Source: Chalara sp. BL73
Taxonomy: Eukaryota > Ascomycota > Leotiomycetes > Helotiales
Assembly (NCBI GenBank): GCA_918026815.1
Contig: CAKJVC010000128.1
Span: forward strand, 186,001 to 250,000
Reading direction: 5' to 3'
Length of the DNA: 64,000 bases
Part shown: positions 22,081 to 33,900 of the stretch, piece after piece
How positions within the stretch are numbered: position 1 is the first letter of the stretch
Layout: each line of letters starts with the position of its first letter
Position numbers and translations under genes: made by a program
Notes under the pieces: generated by a model
Databases searched by the model: none
What the model was told of the DNA's origin: nothing
Seen by the model: only the letters and a program-made list of their open reading frames with translations

Positions 22081-22714
22081 TCATTTAGTACTATATCGAC
22101 TCGCTTCGCCCTTCCGCTCTCAACCCTCCTATCTTTATCAGCATGGCTTCATTTCACTATAGCCCCATGTGTAAATGTGCGTAACATCTTAGTGTTCAAA
22201 TCTTAATCTAAAAACTCATATCCCATCTAATACAAATAGCCCCTGTACAGGCCCAGTCGCCTCAATTTCAGGAGCGGAAGACACTGCAAGGCATTTGGGA
22301 ACGGAATATCGACGAATGCGAGAAATTCTATAAGTTATCTTTGAAAAAGGGAACAGTTGTTTTCTGTAACCGGCTGCGCAAATTTCATAACCAGCTACTC
22401 CAACGCTGTAACGGTCGATGAAAAGAGCCTCGCGTTGAAGCTGCTCTACAGAGGGCCTGGATCATGCTCCGCCACCATCCGCCTTTGGGCTTACCAATAA
22501 TATTTTTCAAAGCTCTGCAATTTTTTATAGAAACTCCATTTATGCGATGGGAGATGTCGACATGATTCCAGGAGTGGCAGGGACAAGTGGAAACATCACC
22601 CGCAGTAGCGCTTTCCTTCCATCCATAGGTGATATCTCTTCTGCAGCTTAGTATACATAATATCTACACTCAAACGCTGTCCTTCAGCATCAACGGTCTG
22701 ACCATTCATATCGA
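22081..22714. other. Interval between BTB fragment and BTB gene
   Basis: No continuous coding frame on either strand. It may contain eroded 5' exons of the reverse-strand fragment or the promoter of the forward gene; neither could be shown. Confidence 0.35.
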
Positions 22715-24050
22715 GTGCTTTGGTTATCCCAAGGAGAGCCACTAAAAACAAATATCAAACGAAACATATCATTGTGGGTCATGCATATTCCTCCACTAGG
22801 CTCCGCGTTGCGGCCCAGGCAAGTTTCCACGTATGTACTCTGTATGGTACATCATGACTCAGCTCACAAGACCCACAGAGAAGATCTCCAAGAGATGGTC
22901 ACAGTTCTTGTCGGCAAGAAGCGTGAAGAATTCCAGATTCCACAACAAATACTCTGTCGCAACTCTACATACTTCCAGTATGCCTGTTCACAGTTTTTGA
23001 GCGACGAAAGCAGCAACGACTCAAGATTTGGTCCTCCAACGATCGCACTGACTTCGGTGCCTACGGAGCTGTTTTCAGTATTCCTGACCTGGTTATACAC
23101 TAACCATGTTGAGTTCGCGGAGGACTTCCTCAATATTCCTTATACAAGCACGACTGAGCAGGATTGGATCAACACTTTCCAATACATGGTTCACTGCTAC
23201 GTTTTTGGAGAGTATATTACTTCCCCAGAGTTTCTGAACACAATCATGGACTCGATTATTGACCTGGCCATTAACTATCACTACTTGACATGGAAAAACA
23301 AAGGTGATATACTATGTGTTGCCGATGACGCGGTGACCCAAGTGTATTCATGTATGTAAGCTTCCCGGACCAAAACAACTCTCTCAAATACACGCGAGCC
23401 GAGGAACATTGGTTTCAGAGCTCGGTCACACCAGAACGAACAAACTGACCCAAATGCTCTGATCAATAGTGACTACTCCAGGATCCAAGCTTCGTAACCT
23501 TCTGATTGACTATGCGCTGAACTGTTGGATTTCCTTTCAGCCAGCAGCCTTTATTTACCGCTTCACAACAGCTGCCTTGGATGGTGACGCGCTCGATGCA
23601 CATCTCAGCTTCATTCACGAACTTTTCGCGCAACTCAAAAACGACGCATTATTTTTGGACGATGTCACTAAAGAGCTTCGCGAAGATATTGCCTCATTTG
23701 GGAAGCATCGGTGCAGATATCACTGGAATGCGGTATGGGATGACTCATGCTTGAGAGAAGACGTGTATGCGAAGGGCGATTTGGTTCCGAAGAAACCAGC
23801 TTTGGGGAAAGAAAGTAAAGTTGCGCATCCAATAGACGATGAAGATGATGTAGAGTACGACAGTGAGTTTTGTCCGGTGAAGCGTTCAAGCTCAGAGATG
23901 GAAGCAGATTCGCAAGTTAAGGACTTTCACAAATTGAAAAGATTACGAGGGATGGAAGATTCAGAATCTAAATTAAGAAAATATTCACCGCGGACGAAGG
24001 CTCTCAATGCAAACAAGACGAATACTGGCAACAGGTTTAAAAAATCATAA
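22715..24050 (+). CDS. BTB/POZ-domain protein (2 exons)
   Basis: Exon 1 runs to 23351. The donor GTATGT follows, and exon 2 is 23470-24050 (intron 118 bp, TAG acceptor). The join gives QVYSLTTPGSKLRNLLIDYALNCW, matching the T..GSKLR.LLVD block that follows the BTB domain in many fungal proteins. The BTB fold spans MVTVLVGKKREEFQIPQQILCRNSTYFQ to the TWLYTNHVEF and YVFGEYITSPEFLNTIMDSII segments. BTB domains mediate dimerisation and Cul3 adaptor roles; partners are unknown here. The C-terminal 90 residues are acidic then basic (DDEDDVEYDSEF, KRLRGMEDSESKLRKYSPR) and probably disordered or nuclear-targeted. The true start is uncertain: the first in-frame ATG (22715) precedes about 45 residues that look unlike coding sequence, and a later start or upstream exon is possible. 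With this start the protein is about 405 residues. Confidence 0.75.
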
Positions 24051-24504
24051 TCGACGGATCTTATAGATGAATTGAGAGAACAAAAATAAGTAGATTGGCG
24101 TTCTTGCTCCGTAGAATGCGAGGCGTGGCAGGTTCCTTGTTTCTCTCTTTCCATTTGTTTGAGTGGAGGAAACAGGTGGTGGTCGAACTGGAAGTATTCT
24201 ATAGAAGGTGAAAATAATGAATCAATAACATGCCTCCGCAATAATTTCAAATTTGCGCTACAAGAGGTGCTACTGTTGTCATAACTTATCAGCGCAATGC
24301 TTATACACTGGAAACACGGAGTAAAAATAGCAGGTGGAGCAAGAAGTGACGAAAACACGGTGAAGTATTATGCATTTAAGATACAGGGCCACTGTGGACC
24401 GGAGAAGCCAGACGCCATCGCTATGTAACTCAATACACCTCGCATTGCAAACATTATCATCATACACCTCTTCGTAATTGGTTCCATGCCACCCAAATTA
24501 TCCT
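24051..24504. other. Intergenic between convergent genes
   Basis: The shared 3' spacer of the BTB gene (+) and the duplicated-domain secreted protein (-). No further feature is seen. Confidence 0.45.
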
Positions 24505-25263
24505 TTACTTCCGGCCATCGAGCCCACTGCAGCTAATCTGAGTGATGCGAACCTGGTTCCGTCTATCAAAGAATGTCTTATCCAAGCTGGTAATATCGCC
24601 TGCGCTTTGGCTCGACTGGTCCCTCTGCGTTTTGCAAACAACCTTGCTCGCGTCCTGAACGTTCCCGTTCGCATCCTTGATCTCGGTGATGCGCGCGGAG
24701 ACCAGCTTGATATCGACATCGAGCACGGTGCCGAATGAGAACGTCTGCTGCGTGAACGTCGTGGCGAACTCGGTCTCGAACTGGAACGTGATCGTCGGGC
24801 CGCTGACGGGCGGCGCGTTGGAGCCCGAGCCGCCTGTGCCTGTCGGGCGAGCTGCGGAGGATGTTGCTGAGGGAGCGGAAGAGCTGCTTGCGGGCGGCTG
24901 CGCCTTGACGGGGAATTTCGGCAGGTCGCACTCGATCCTCGTGATGTCCTGGCCGCCGGCTCCCGCGAACTTGACGTCCCGGGATGAGAAGAATACGCCG
25001 ACGCTTTGGGTCCCGTTGAATGCCTGGCACAGGACTTCTTTCTCGTCCCCGCTGGTCTTGCCCACGCTAATGGAGAAGAGCTTTTGTTTGGTGTCCAGGG
25101 CTTGTCCCATGGTGACGGGATTGTTGCCTCTGAACTCGTTGGGGTTGGTCTCGAACTGGAGGTTGGCTGTCGTGCCCGATTGACGTCTGTCAAAGGGAGA
25201 TTGCCCTGCCGCGGCCACGCTGACGCAGAGCGCGAGGGCGGATGTGAGCATTACGGTCTTCAT
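24505..25263 (-). CDS. Secreted protein with an internally duplicated domain
   Basis: A single exon encodes 252 residues. Residues 1-19 are a signal peptide (MKTVMLTSALALCVSVAAA), followed by dibasic FDRRQ, a possible Kex2 site. Two related modules of about 85-95 residues follow. Each starts with a LQFETNP / FQFETEF strand, contains one central Cys (VLCQAFNG, VVCKTQRD) and ends ITRIECDLP / ITQISCSGL. A Ser/Ala/Gly/Pro linker (about 117-150) separates them. Each module could form one disulfide. GC content is clearly higher than in flanking DNA, with several long antisense frames open, so codon use is GC-biased. The family is not recognised; it is a secreted beta-rich candidate. Confidence 0.85.
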   Translation of the reverse strand: MKTVMLTSALALCVSVAAAGQSPFDRRQSGTTANLQFETNPNEFRGNNPVTMGQALDTKQKLFSISVGKTSGDEKEVLCQAFNGTQSVGVFFSSRDVKFAGAGGQDITRIECDLPKFPVKAQPPASSSSAPSATSSAARPTGTGGSGSNAPPVSGPTITFQFETEFATTFTQQTFSFGTVLDVDIKLVSARITEIKDANGNVQDASKVVCKTQRDQSSQSAGDITSLDKTFFDRRNQVRITQISCSGLDGRK

Positions 25264-26192
25264 CTTGACTAGAGTTGTGTGTATATCTTGAGGTTGGAAG
25301 TAGAGTCTAGAACTGGTATGAAATAAACAATTTTCCTAAGAAGCAGAAATGAAAGAACCTGATAGAAGGAAAGTTAAAACCGAGATATAGGAGATCGTAA
25401 AAGATGGGCTCTTCCAACACGAGGGCCCTCGACCTTTATCATCTCCCTTAATTCTCAAGTCTCTCATCAGCCGCCATAAGCTGCGTTGTTGTCAAGCTGC
25501 GGCTATTTCACTTGTATCCGCGCTTGGCAGGCGATCAAAGGGTCTGTCTGGGGTATTTTTGGGTATTTTGGGAGTGGCTGCTGATGCCGAGACCTGCAGC
25601 GCTGATGCTCGGGACTCCGGGTATGTAAGCTCGGCTACCGGCAAGGCCACTTATGATGTAGATGGGCAAATCAGCTGTGGCTGCTCGCACCTCAAAAATA
25701 ATCTGCCAATCACAGAAACCTCAGCCATAGGATTCAATGTTAAAATAAAATTTTGTTGGTGCTTTGTTTCAAGATCCCCGTTTGGTTGGTGGCTGTGCTC
25801 TTTAGCACGTGAGTTATTTCTAGGCGGTCTCAGCCTATACTTTCTCGCAGGCACAACCATTTTATCATAATTACTCGTAACAGATCTTACCAAGTGTTCA
25901 AGATTCGCGACTGTAAGTTATAATTACTGAGTCAATTTTTGAGAGGTGCGGAACTTCTGAAATTATACAATTTGCGATATAGATGGCCCACAGGATATTT
26001 GAGAAATGAAAAGAAACAAGTCGCAAGCCCTGAATTAACCCATCAAATATAGAGCCTCCAATCTTTCCTACTTTCGAGTGTGTCCAAAGTTGTGGTTCTC
26101 TCTGAATGAGTTCTTATATCCAGAGTATACCAGGATAGATGCTCAAAATCATCCCAAGAGCAACAAATACGGTCGATTCGCATCACAGCTTT
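25264..26192. other. Intergenic, no gene seen
   Basis: Promoter side of the duplicated-domain secreted protein gene. Only short frames are present and none is supported. Confidence 0.45.
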
Positions 26193-27768
26193 CTAGCTCA
26201 ACCACTTGTCCAATACCAAATCACGCGTAGTTAGCCGCTCCTCTGGAAACCATCTTAACGTTCTGCGAAGAAGCTGAAGGAAAAGGGCTCGATCCTTGCC
26301 TTTCAGCAAATGCATACGTGTTTTAAGGGTTTGATCAGGAATAGGAATGGAGCCTTTCCAATTTCCTACAGAGAGATATTGAACTATTGTCACGTCATGA
26401 AACGAGTAAATGATTTTAATCTTTGCTACTACGCTGTATAGTGATATTTTGGAATATTACCTTGGCTGTCTCAATACCTAGAGCAATTTTCGCTTCGTCT
26501 CAAAAATGCTGTAGGTGGAAGTCCCATGAGTGAAACCATTTCTGCCAGATGTTTTTCGTCATCCAGTACTCTGTCTTTGGTTGCGAGGAATAAGTGTTCT
26601 CCGGCGAGGAGATTCCATGCCTATGAGTAATTTTGATAAAGTCTGTCCCGCTTTGACCGTCAACTGTTAATCTTATCGGAGCGTCCTCACCATAATCCCC
26701 ATCGCCTAGATATCCACCTTAGAAATCCATTCCATGCCGAGGATTACCTCGGGTGCGCGAGAAAGGCAAGGCATATTTCGCCTCTGTGCTTTTCAGTCCC
26801 AGTTCTGGCCTCACCAAGATTACATAGCATTGGCCAACCACCGCCGAAACTGAACTGCATCGGTCTCGAGTTGTAAATCATCCAATCACCGAGGCCTTTT
26901 GGGCAATATGATGCCCTTTGAATTCGTCTTGCTCAAGCTCGGAAAGGACAGATGCCTCAAGTCGGAAACGCACGTTACTGGATGGGATGCCTAAAAGTTA
27001 ATGAGCTTTTAATATAGCAAAAGGAGTGTTACAAATGAAAGGGGACACCTGTGTGAACGACATTGCATGAATGCAAATAGTCTATGGCTACTAGTAGTAG
27101 TTGAGTAGTGGTTTGAACAACAATTTTGGGACATCGCTTCTCCGGGAGGAGATCCCGAAATGTTGCATAGTTCCATCCAAATGGCTCCATGAGGATGCAT
27201 TTGTGATTTCCATGGTGGCCTCTGATTTCGAGCTAAAACACCTCCGATCATGTGTTCGCCGGGACACCCCTCAAGTGGAAAGGCTGCTAAATGCTTGCTG
27301 AGTTTAATTCCATGGTGAGTGAAGCGGACATTTCCATTGTTTCCCAATCGAACGCCAATTTTCAGCGTTAAACATTGATGGGCCATGCCGAGACCTTAGG
27401 CGTGATCTTAACCATTTGAATAGAGAAGGATTCGATCTTTACTAGAAATCTCTACACAACCAGACAGTTGAACTTACCCCATATCCTAATTTTGCTGCTA
27501 TCTGGTGTCTGGACCTCAATACTTCGCCTAAATATACTGAGTAATAATCTTCTGCGACGTAAAACAGGAGGGTTTCTTCTTCGATCTCGGTGACCGCGTC
27601 TATTTTTACGGAGTCGGATGCGGGAAACTTGCGCGGTAGAGAGGGAGGGGCAGAAACCATCAATCTGGTGAAAGTCTGAGGTGGATATGGGATAGTCTGG
27701 TAGCGTGCTGGAATTTGGGAAACGAGAGGATAAAATGACCTCTTAAGGCCAAGACAGTGTTTAGACAT
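26193..27768 (-). pseudogene. Decayed SRPK-like protein kinase
   Basis: Kinase segments are recognisable in order but in shifting frames. The N-lobe has IEEETLLFYVAEDYYSVYLGEVLRSRHQIAAKLGYGVSSTVWLCRD (27442-27768), then LTLKIGV, HPHG/LMEPFGWNYATFRDLLPEKR, AIDYLHSCNVVHT, NVRFRLEASVLSELEQDEF and APEVILGMEW-like remnants. The end is WKGSIPIPDQTLKTRMHLLKG...LRRTLRWFPEERLT (26193-26393). These match fungal SR-protein-kinase-like proteins. Lesions: a frameshift near 27210; the catalytic-loop Asp after VVHT is read as Gly across the likely splice (HTG instead of HTD); in-frame stops, including TAG where VDIW needs TGG at about 26706; further stops beyond. The Trp-to-stop change is G-to-A on the coding strand, compatible with RIP-like C-to-T mutation but not proof of it. 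Confidence 0.8.
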
Positions 27769-28069
27769 TTAACACGGAGGTTCATATTTTGTTAAGAGCT
27801 TGACTTGACCGTACCCGGAGAAATGTTTTAAATGCATGGAACTCAACAAAAACCATTGGTGCTGATTCTAGATTTGGTAGTGCATTTCTTTGAGATCACT
27901 GTCTATTAGCAACTATTTTAGGTTGCATATAACAGCAATTCGTCACAGAAGTTAAATAGATATCCCCAACAACGCCAGCCGCTCAACGCCTCCTAGGCCC
28001 CGCAAATAATCACACGTTGTTTCCTTGGTTTTTTCACGGAATGAGAGATATATTGTGCCATATATCCAA

Positions 28070-29969
28070 TTACGCGTAGAGCTTTTTCTCGTAGCTCTCC
28101 ATATTTACACCACCCTCGAGCTGGGCACTTGCAGTTCGCAACTCGAAGCGCGTCTTACCGTCACGGACAGACTCGTGAAGCTCGTGAAGGCTGGTACGGC
28201 CGCAATCTTGGAGGGAGTGTTTCAGACCGGCCGCGAGGTATGGCACAAACTTATTTACGGATCTGAAAGATTAATTAGCATGAAAGTATAAAAGAAACCG
28301 AATAAAGAACTTACCCTCGGTGGGCGACTGAACCAGATACTCCTTGCGCAACCAATACACTGTCACCCTCGGAAAAGTATCTGGCAGTTCCAGCATTGCT
28401 CTTCTGCGAATCTTTGGCACCAGCACCGGCTTTCTTGTCTTGCATTGCATCGATGGAGCCCATACCACGATACGCCTTGACTAGCTTTCCTTCGCGACTG
28501 ACGAAAGAAGTTCCTGGTGACTCGGTGGTACCGGCAAGGAGACCACCCATCATGATAGTAGTAGCACCTAAGGCAAGGCCCTTGACAATGTGACCGACGT
28601 TTTGGATACCCCCATCAGCCATACAAGGGACGCCAAACTTGGCTGCAAATGAGCTGACATTGTAGACGGCAGCGGCTTGGGGACGACCGACAGCCATGAC
28701 TTCTTGTGTGATACAAGCACTGCCACTGCCCATTCCAATGCGGAGACCATCAACGCCTGCCGCGATCAACGAAGCAGCTTGCTCACGTGTTACGACGTTT
28801 CCACCAATAACATCGAGATCAGGGTACTTCTCCTTGATATATTTGATCATCTCGATTTGATACATGCTGTTCCCCTGGCTGCTGTCCAAGATGACAATAT
28901 CCAACCCAGCATCAACCAACTTCTGGAGACGAATCTTGTCCTCTGGTCGTGTGCCAATGGCAGCACCGCAGATCAATTGCTTGGAGTCTGGAAGCTTCGA
29001 TGCCAAGGGGAAGTGAAGGTTCTTGGTCAAATCAGACCGCGAAATCATTGAGACAAGATTGCCATTGTCATCGACGATAGGAAGCTTTCCCTTCTTGGAC
29101 TTGGCTAGGATAGCATTGGCCTCCAACAATGTGGTTCCAGCGGGAGCAGTGATGATGTCCTTGACAGTGACCATGACAGAAGAAACGGGAGATTGGTCAT
29201 CATCCTCAAATTGAATGTCGCGATTGGTGACGATGCCAATGAGTTTAGAGTTCATGGTACCCTTCTCTGTTGATATGATTAGCACTAAATTTTGTCATGC
29301 TGTCGATAATATTTTATCCATGTACATTTATTCATAAAGAGCATAAATTGTCTCCCCACGACCTTGCGGTCAATACGGATGAACGAAAGTTATATTATAT
29401 GTTGATAATCATAAAACGGCGTACGGATTGGAAAGCAAACGTAACTGCATACCTGTAACTGGGTAACCGCCGAATCCCCATTTCTCTTTCAACGCCTTGA
29501 CCTCGCCGATAGTGGTGTCTTGAGTGATAACAATCGGGTCGACAATGAAGCCATTCTCGTATCTTTTCACCTTGCGGACCATCTCTGCTTGGGCATCCGC
29601 GGAGCAGTTGTGGTGGATAATGCCGAGCCCACCTTGAAGTGCAATGGAGATAGCCATTTCGTGCTCGGTGACGGTGTCCATGGGAGAGGAAACAAACGGA
29701 GTCTTGAGAGTGATGCGCTTGGTAACAGGAGAGTCGAGGTTGACCTCTGATGCAGCAAAGCCAATGTAGCCGGGGAGGACAAGGAAATCATTGTATGTAA
29801 GTCCGCCATGCTTCTTGGAATCAATCAAGTCCTGGACCGAGAGGCCATCGGCTTCCTCATAGCTCTTAAGAACCTCCAAAGCCTTTTGTGGATCCTCTAA
29901 AGTCTGGCTGAAGAAGGCCGAGGGAGCTGCAGCAGATTTGGTATCAGCATTGCCATTTGTGTGAGGCAT
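28070..29969 (-). CDS. Inosine-5'-monophosphate dehydrogenase
   Basis: Exons in reverse are 29969-29453, 29266-28315 and 28262-28070, giving 553 residues with all joins in phase. An in-frame ATG at 30047 would add 26 residues. IMPDH oxidises IMP to XMP with NAD, the rate-limiting step of guanine nucleotide synthesis in the cytosol. Visible are the N-terminal [15 protein letters not shown] and [29 protein letters not shown], two CBS motifs ([29 protein letters not shown]), the barrel ([26 protein letters not shown]), the catalytic loop [12 protein letters not shown] with Cys357, and [20 protein letters not shown]. The flap/C-terminal part is [10 protein letters not shown] to [16 protein letters not shown]. 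The fungal gene is usually called IMD or guaB-like. It is divergently arranged with the IQGAP gene. Confidence 0.96.
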
Positions 29970-30946
29970 CGTGTGTTGGTGTTGCTTGTGCGAAGACGAG
30001 GAGATTGGCAGATGGTGTGCGTATTGGACTCGAAGGCGCAGGAACAAATGTGATCAAGAGGGTAGATTTGATAGTCGACGGTCAATACAGAGGAATATTT
30101 ACTAGTATTGGTGCTAGTATTATTTAGAGGTCGACGGGTTGAAGTTTCCTTCTCCCAAGAAAGAAAGAAAAGAGAAAAAAAAAAGGGCGAAATCAAAACT
30201 TTTTTTCATAAGAATGGGTTGGGGATCCATAGCGGGGGTTAGTGCCAAGACATGAGGCACACAAAAAAAGTTCAGGGCGGTGAGGTGAAATGTTTATCCG
30301 GTTCCGGGCTTGGTTGCTGTGGTGCCTGAGGAACCAAAAGGAAGCCTGAGACTGGAAGGGAGAGAAATGATTTATTATCGGGGGATTAACAATGAATTAA
30401 ATTTGGGAACAGGGTCTGGGCTCAATTTGATATTTTACAAGACGCCAACATGAAATCAGAATACAGGGTATAGTATATTCTGAAATGGAAAATTGAAATG
30501 CTCGAGCTCAGCTATCGGCCAAGTCACGGGTTGTGGCCCTACAAAAGAAGTACCCGTCTTGGCGTCAACAAACCACCATGTGCATGTAAACAATCAAGTA
30601 ACCAAGTTTTTTCCAAGCAGCTCCAACCACCCCTCCTCTCCCGCCTCCCATCCCAAACGCCTACATTCGAGTGTATACGCTCACATACAACATTTAAATT
30701 AATCTTTTTTTCTTCCATCATCACCATCGTCGTCGTTGGTCAGCACCTGCTATATATGCGCTGTGCGCTTGTCTCTCAAGATAATCCATAATCGAACGCG
30801 ACTCGAATTTGCTTCCTTGAACAATATCTACGCTGCCGTTATTTGCACGGCCGGAAAGGCGGCCTAAGAACATATGGGTACAACATAAGTATAGCATTGC
30901 ATCGACCTTGCCAATTATACCACCGGCTTCCCCTTTGGCCGTCGTA
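29970..30946. promoter_or_regulatory. Divergent promoter region of IMPDH and IQGAP genes
   Basis: About 980 bp separate two head-to-head housekeeping genes. It holds long A-rich (30165-30185) and C/T-rich (30610-30720) tracts typical of fungal core promoters. No gene is seen within it. Confidence 0.45.
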
Positions 30947-33900
30947 ATGTCTTACCGTCATCCACTCCGTCAAACACAGGTTGCCGACTACTCCCCAACA
31001 AAGCGGCAGACCTCGAACGCTTCCACTGTGTCGACAGCCTACTCGAACTCGTCGGGGGGCATATTTGAGCTGAGTCGCACGAGCACCGCCTCTTCTGCCG
31101 GATCAAGTGGATACGGACACAAACGCGGATTGAGCGAAGCTGGCGCAATGTCTCCCTCAGCTACGGATGGCTTCAACGGACGTGCCAGCCATGAATCCAG
31201 TCCAAGTAGCGCCTACAAAAGCATGCGCCAGTCTCTCCGGCCCTTGCCACAACCTCCAAATGCATCTCCTCCCATTAAAGATAGGAGCCGACATGATCAT
31301 ATGCGAGGGAAGAGTGTCTCGGATATCAGCAAGGTATCTTCCTATAGGGACGAATACTCTCCATCTCCATCACCCACCCAAACCTCAGCTACTCGTCCAG
31401 GCATGATACGACCAAACTCGATGATGCTTACTCGAGCCGATTCGGTCCTGCATGGACCAGGAAGATCTACTCGCGCCGACACTTTACCACATCACCAAGG
31501 ATCTTTCGCTGCACCTGATCTCCAAGCCTTGCAGAAGTCTTCAACAACTCAACTACGGACCCTCTCTAAGTTTGCCGAAAACGTATCAGGAGACGACTTC
31601 AGTATCACTACACCCTCACAAGAAGTTGTTGGTCTTCATGGGCGCAGGAAATTGCAGAGAAGCGACACAGTCAAGGCTGGCGGACATGTGATGACAATGA
31701 GCCGGAATAGCACATATGAATGGAGCAGTCGCAATTGGATGGACAAGCAGAGACAATTTCTCCAAGCATACGAGTATCTTTGTCACATTGGTGAAGCCAA
31801 GGAATGGATCGAGGATATACTTCAAAGGCAGATACCTCCCATAGTACAACTGGAGGAAGCTTTGCGGGATGGAGTCACGCTAGCAGAAATCGTCGACTCT
31901 TTGTACCCCGAACGTCGAATACGAATATTCCGCCATCCCAAGCTACAATTTCGGCACTCCGACAACATTGCAACTTTCTTCCGATTTTTGGCCGAAGTTG
32001 AACTACCAGATCTCTTTCGGTTCGAACTTATCGATTTGTACGAGAAGAAGAACATTCCCAAAGTCATATACTGTATCCATGCACTGAGCTGGCTTCTCTT
32101 TAGGAAAGGCATTGTGGACTTTAGAATTGGTAACCTTGTTGGGAAGCTTGAATTTGAACATCACGAGCTCGAGGAAATGCAAAAGGGATTAGACAAGGCG
32201 GGGGTTAGCATGCCTAGTTTTGGCACAATGGGCAAAGACTTTGGCGTGGAGCCGACCCCAGAACCAGAGCCGGTTGAAAGCGAAGAAGATCGAATCGACC
32301 GAGAATTGGGTGAAAATGAGCCGGCCATATTGGATCTACAAGCCCAAATTCGAGGTGCCTTGTTACGGATTCAACTTGGAGATACCATGCAACGGCTGTG
32401 GGACTCTGAAGAAATGTTGATCGAATTGCAATCTCGGATACGTGGTGATTTCTCCCGACAGATTATTGAGTACCGGATGAATATGAGGAGGTTCGCTGTC
32501 AATTTGCAAAGCGGTATTAGAGGATTTTTGGTCCGCCAACGCCAGTCTAATCAAGAGTCATTCTGGAAGAGTAGAGAGGGAGATGTGTTGAAGTTGCAGA
32601 GCCTAATTAGGGCAAAGAAAGCCCGTGACGAGGTACGCATGACGAGAACTCAATTATCGGAGCAAGCTCCAGCTGTAAAACACTTCCAATCAGCCATCAG
32701 GGGATTTCTTACTCGAAAGAATTTAGCTGCGCAGGAGAAACAGACTCAATCTGCATCCGGCCCAGTGAAGATTTTGCAAGCTGTCATCCGTGGCATGCTG
32801 CTCCGGAACAAGATTGCAGATGACCATGACTTTCTCTACCATGAAGAATCTTCAATTAGTGCGGTACAGGCTTTAGCAAGAGCCATGCTAATCAGAAACC
32901 AGGTTTCTCAAACAAGAGAAACACTTCAGCAGTCCACCCCGATCTGGAAAGCACTTCAAGCGGTTGCCAGGGGCGCAATGGCCCGCAAAGCAGTGCACTC
33001 CACGAAGCAAGAGCTAAAAGAGAATACTACTTCCTTCACCAAACTTCAAGCTTTTGCTCGAGGAGCTGCTGTACGAAGCTCTTTGGCCTCAACGTTGTCG
33101 GCACTTCAGACCGAAGAGTTATCAGTTTTGGGATTACAGAGTCTCACTCGCGGAATGCTCCTCCGACGACAAGTTACTAGAGACCTTGAGGCTCTTACAG
33201 CTCAGCAAAATAGTATCACGATACTTCAAGCACTTGCTAGAGCATCTCTGCTTCGGCGACGGACAGGAAGCCTATTGTACGAGCTTAGCACAAACACCAA
33301 CGAAATTGTCCAACTACAAGCCCTCTCTCGCGCGATGCTACTCCGGAATGATGTTGGGAGGCTCCTTGCCGAGCTGGAAGATGAGGAGGAAGTAATCACT
33401 GCTGCTCAGGCTGCGATGAAGGCTTTCCTTGTCCGCGCCAAGTTTGCGGAGAAGAAGCGATTCTTCCAGGAGAATATGCAAAAGGTGGTGAAGCTCCAGA
33501 GCTTTGTGCGTGGAAAACTTCAAGGTGAGGCTTACAAGAGTCTAACCACTGGGAAGAATCCTCCCGTCAACACAGTGAAGAATTTCGTCCACTTGCTGAA
33601 CGATAGTGACTTTGATTTCAATGAAGAGATTGAATTTGAGAGACTGCGAAAGACTGTGGTACAGCAAGTACGCCAGAACGAGATGGTGGAGCAATACATC
33701 TCCCAATTGGATATTAAGATTGCGCTGCTGGTCCAAAATAAGATTACACTTGACCAAGTCGTCAAACACCAAAGAAATTTTGGCGGCCATTCTGGTAACC
33801 TTCTTATTAACACATCCATGGCATCTGGCAACCATTTTGATCTTAAGGCACTCAACAAGAACTCCAGGAAGAAGCTTGAGTCATACCAACAATTATTCTT

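Noticed and set aside
24677..25183. Forward and reverse frames of 150-231 codons inside the duplicated-domain secreted gene
   Set aside because: Shadows produced by high GC content. Only the 252-residue frame has a signal peptide and internal repeats.
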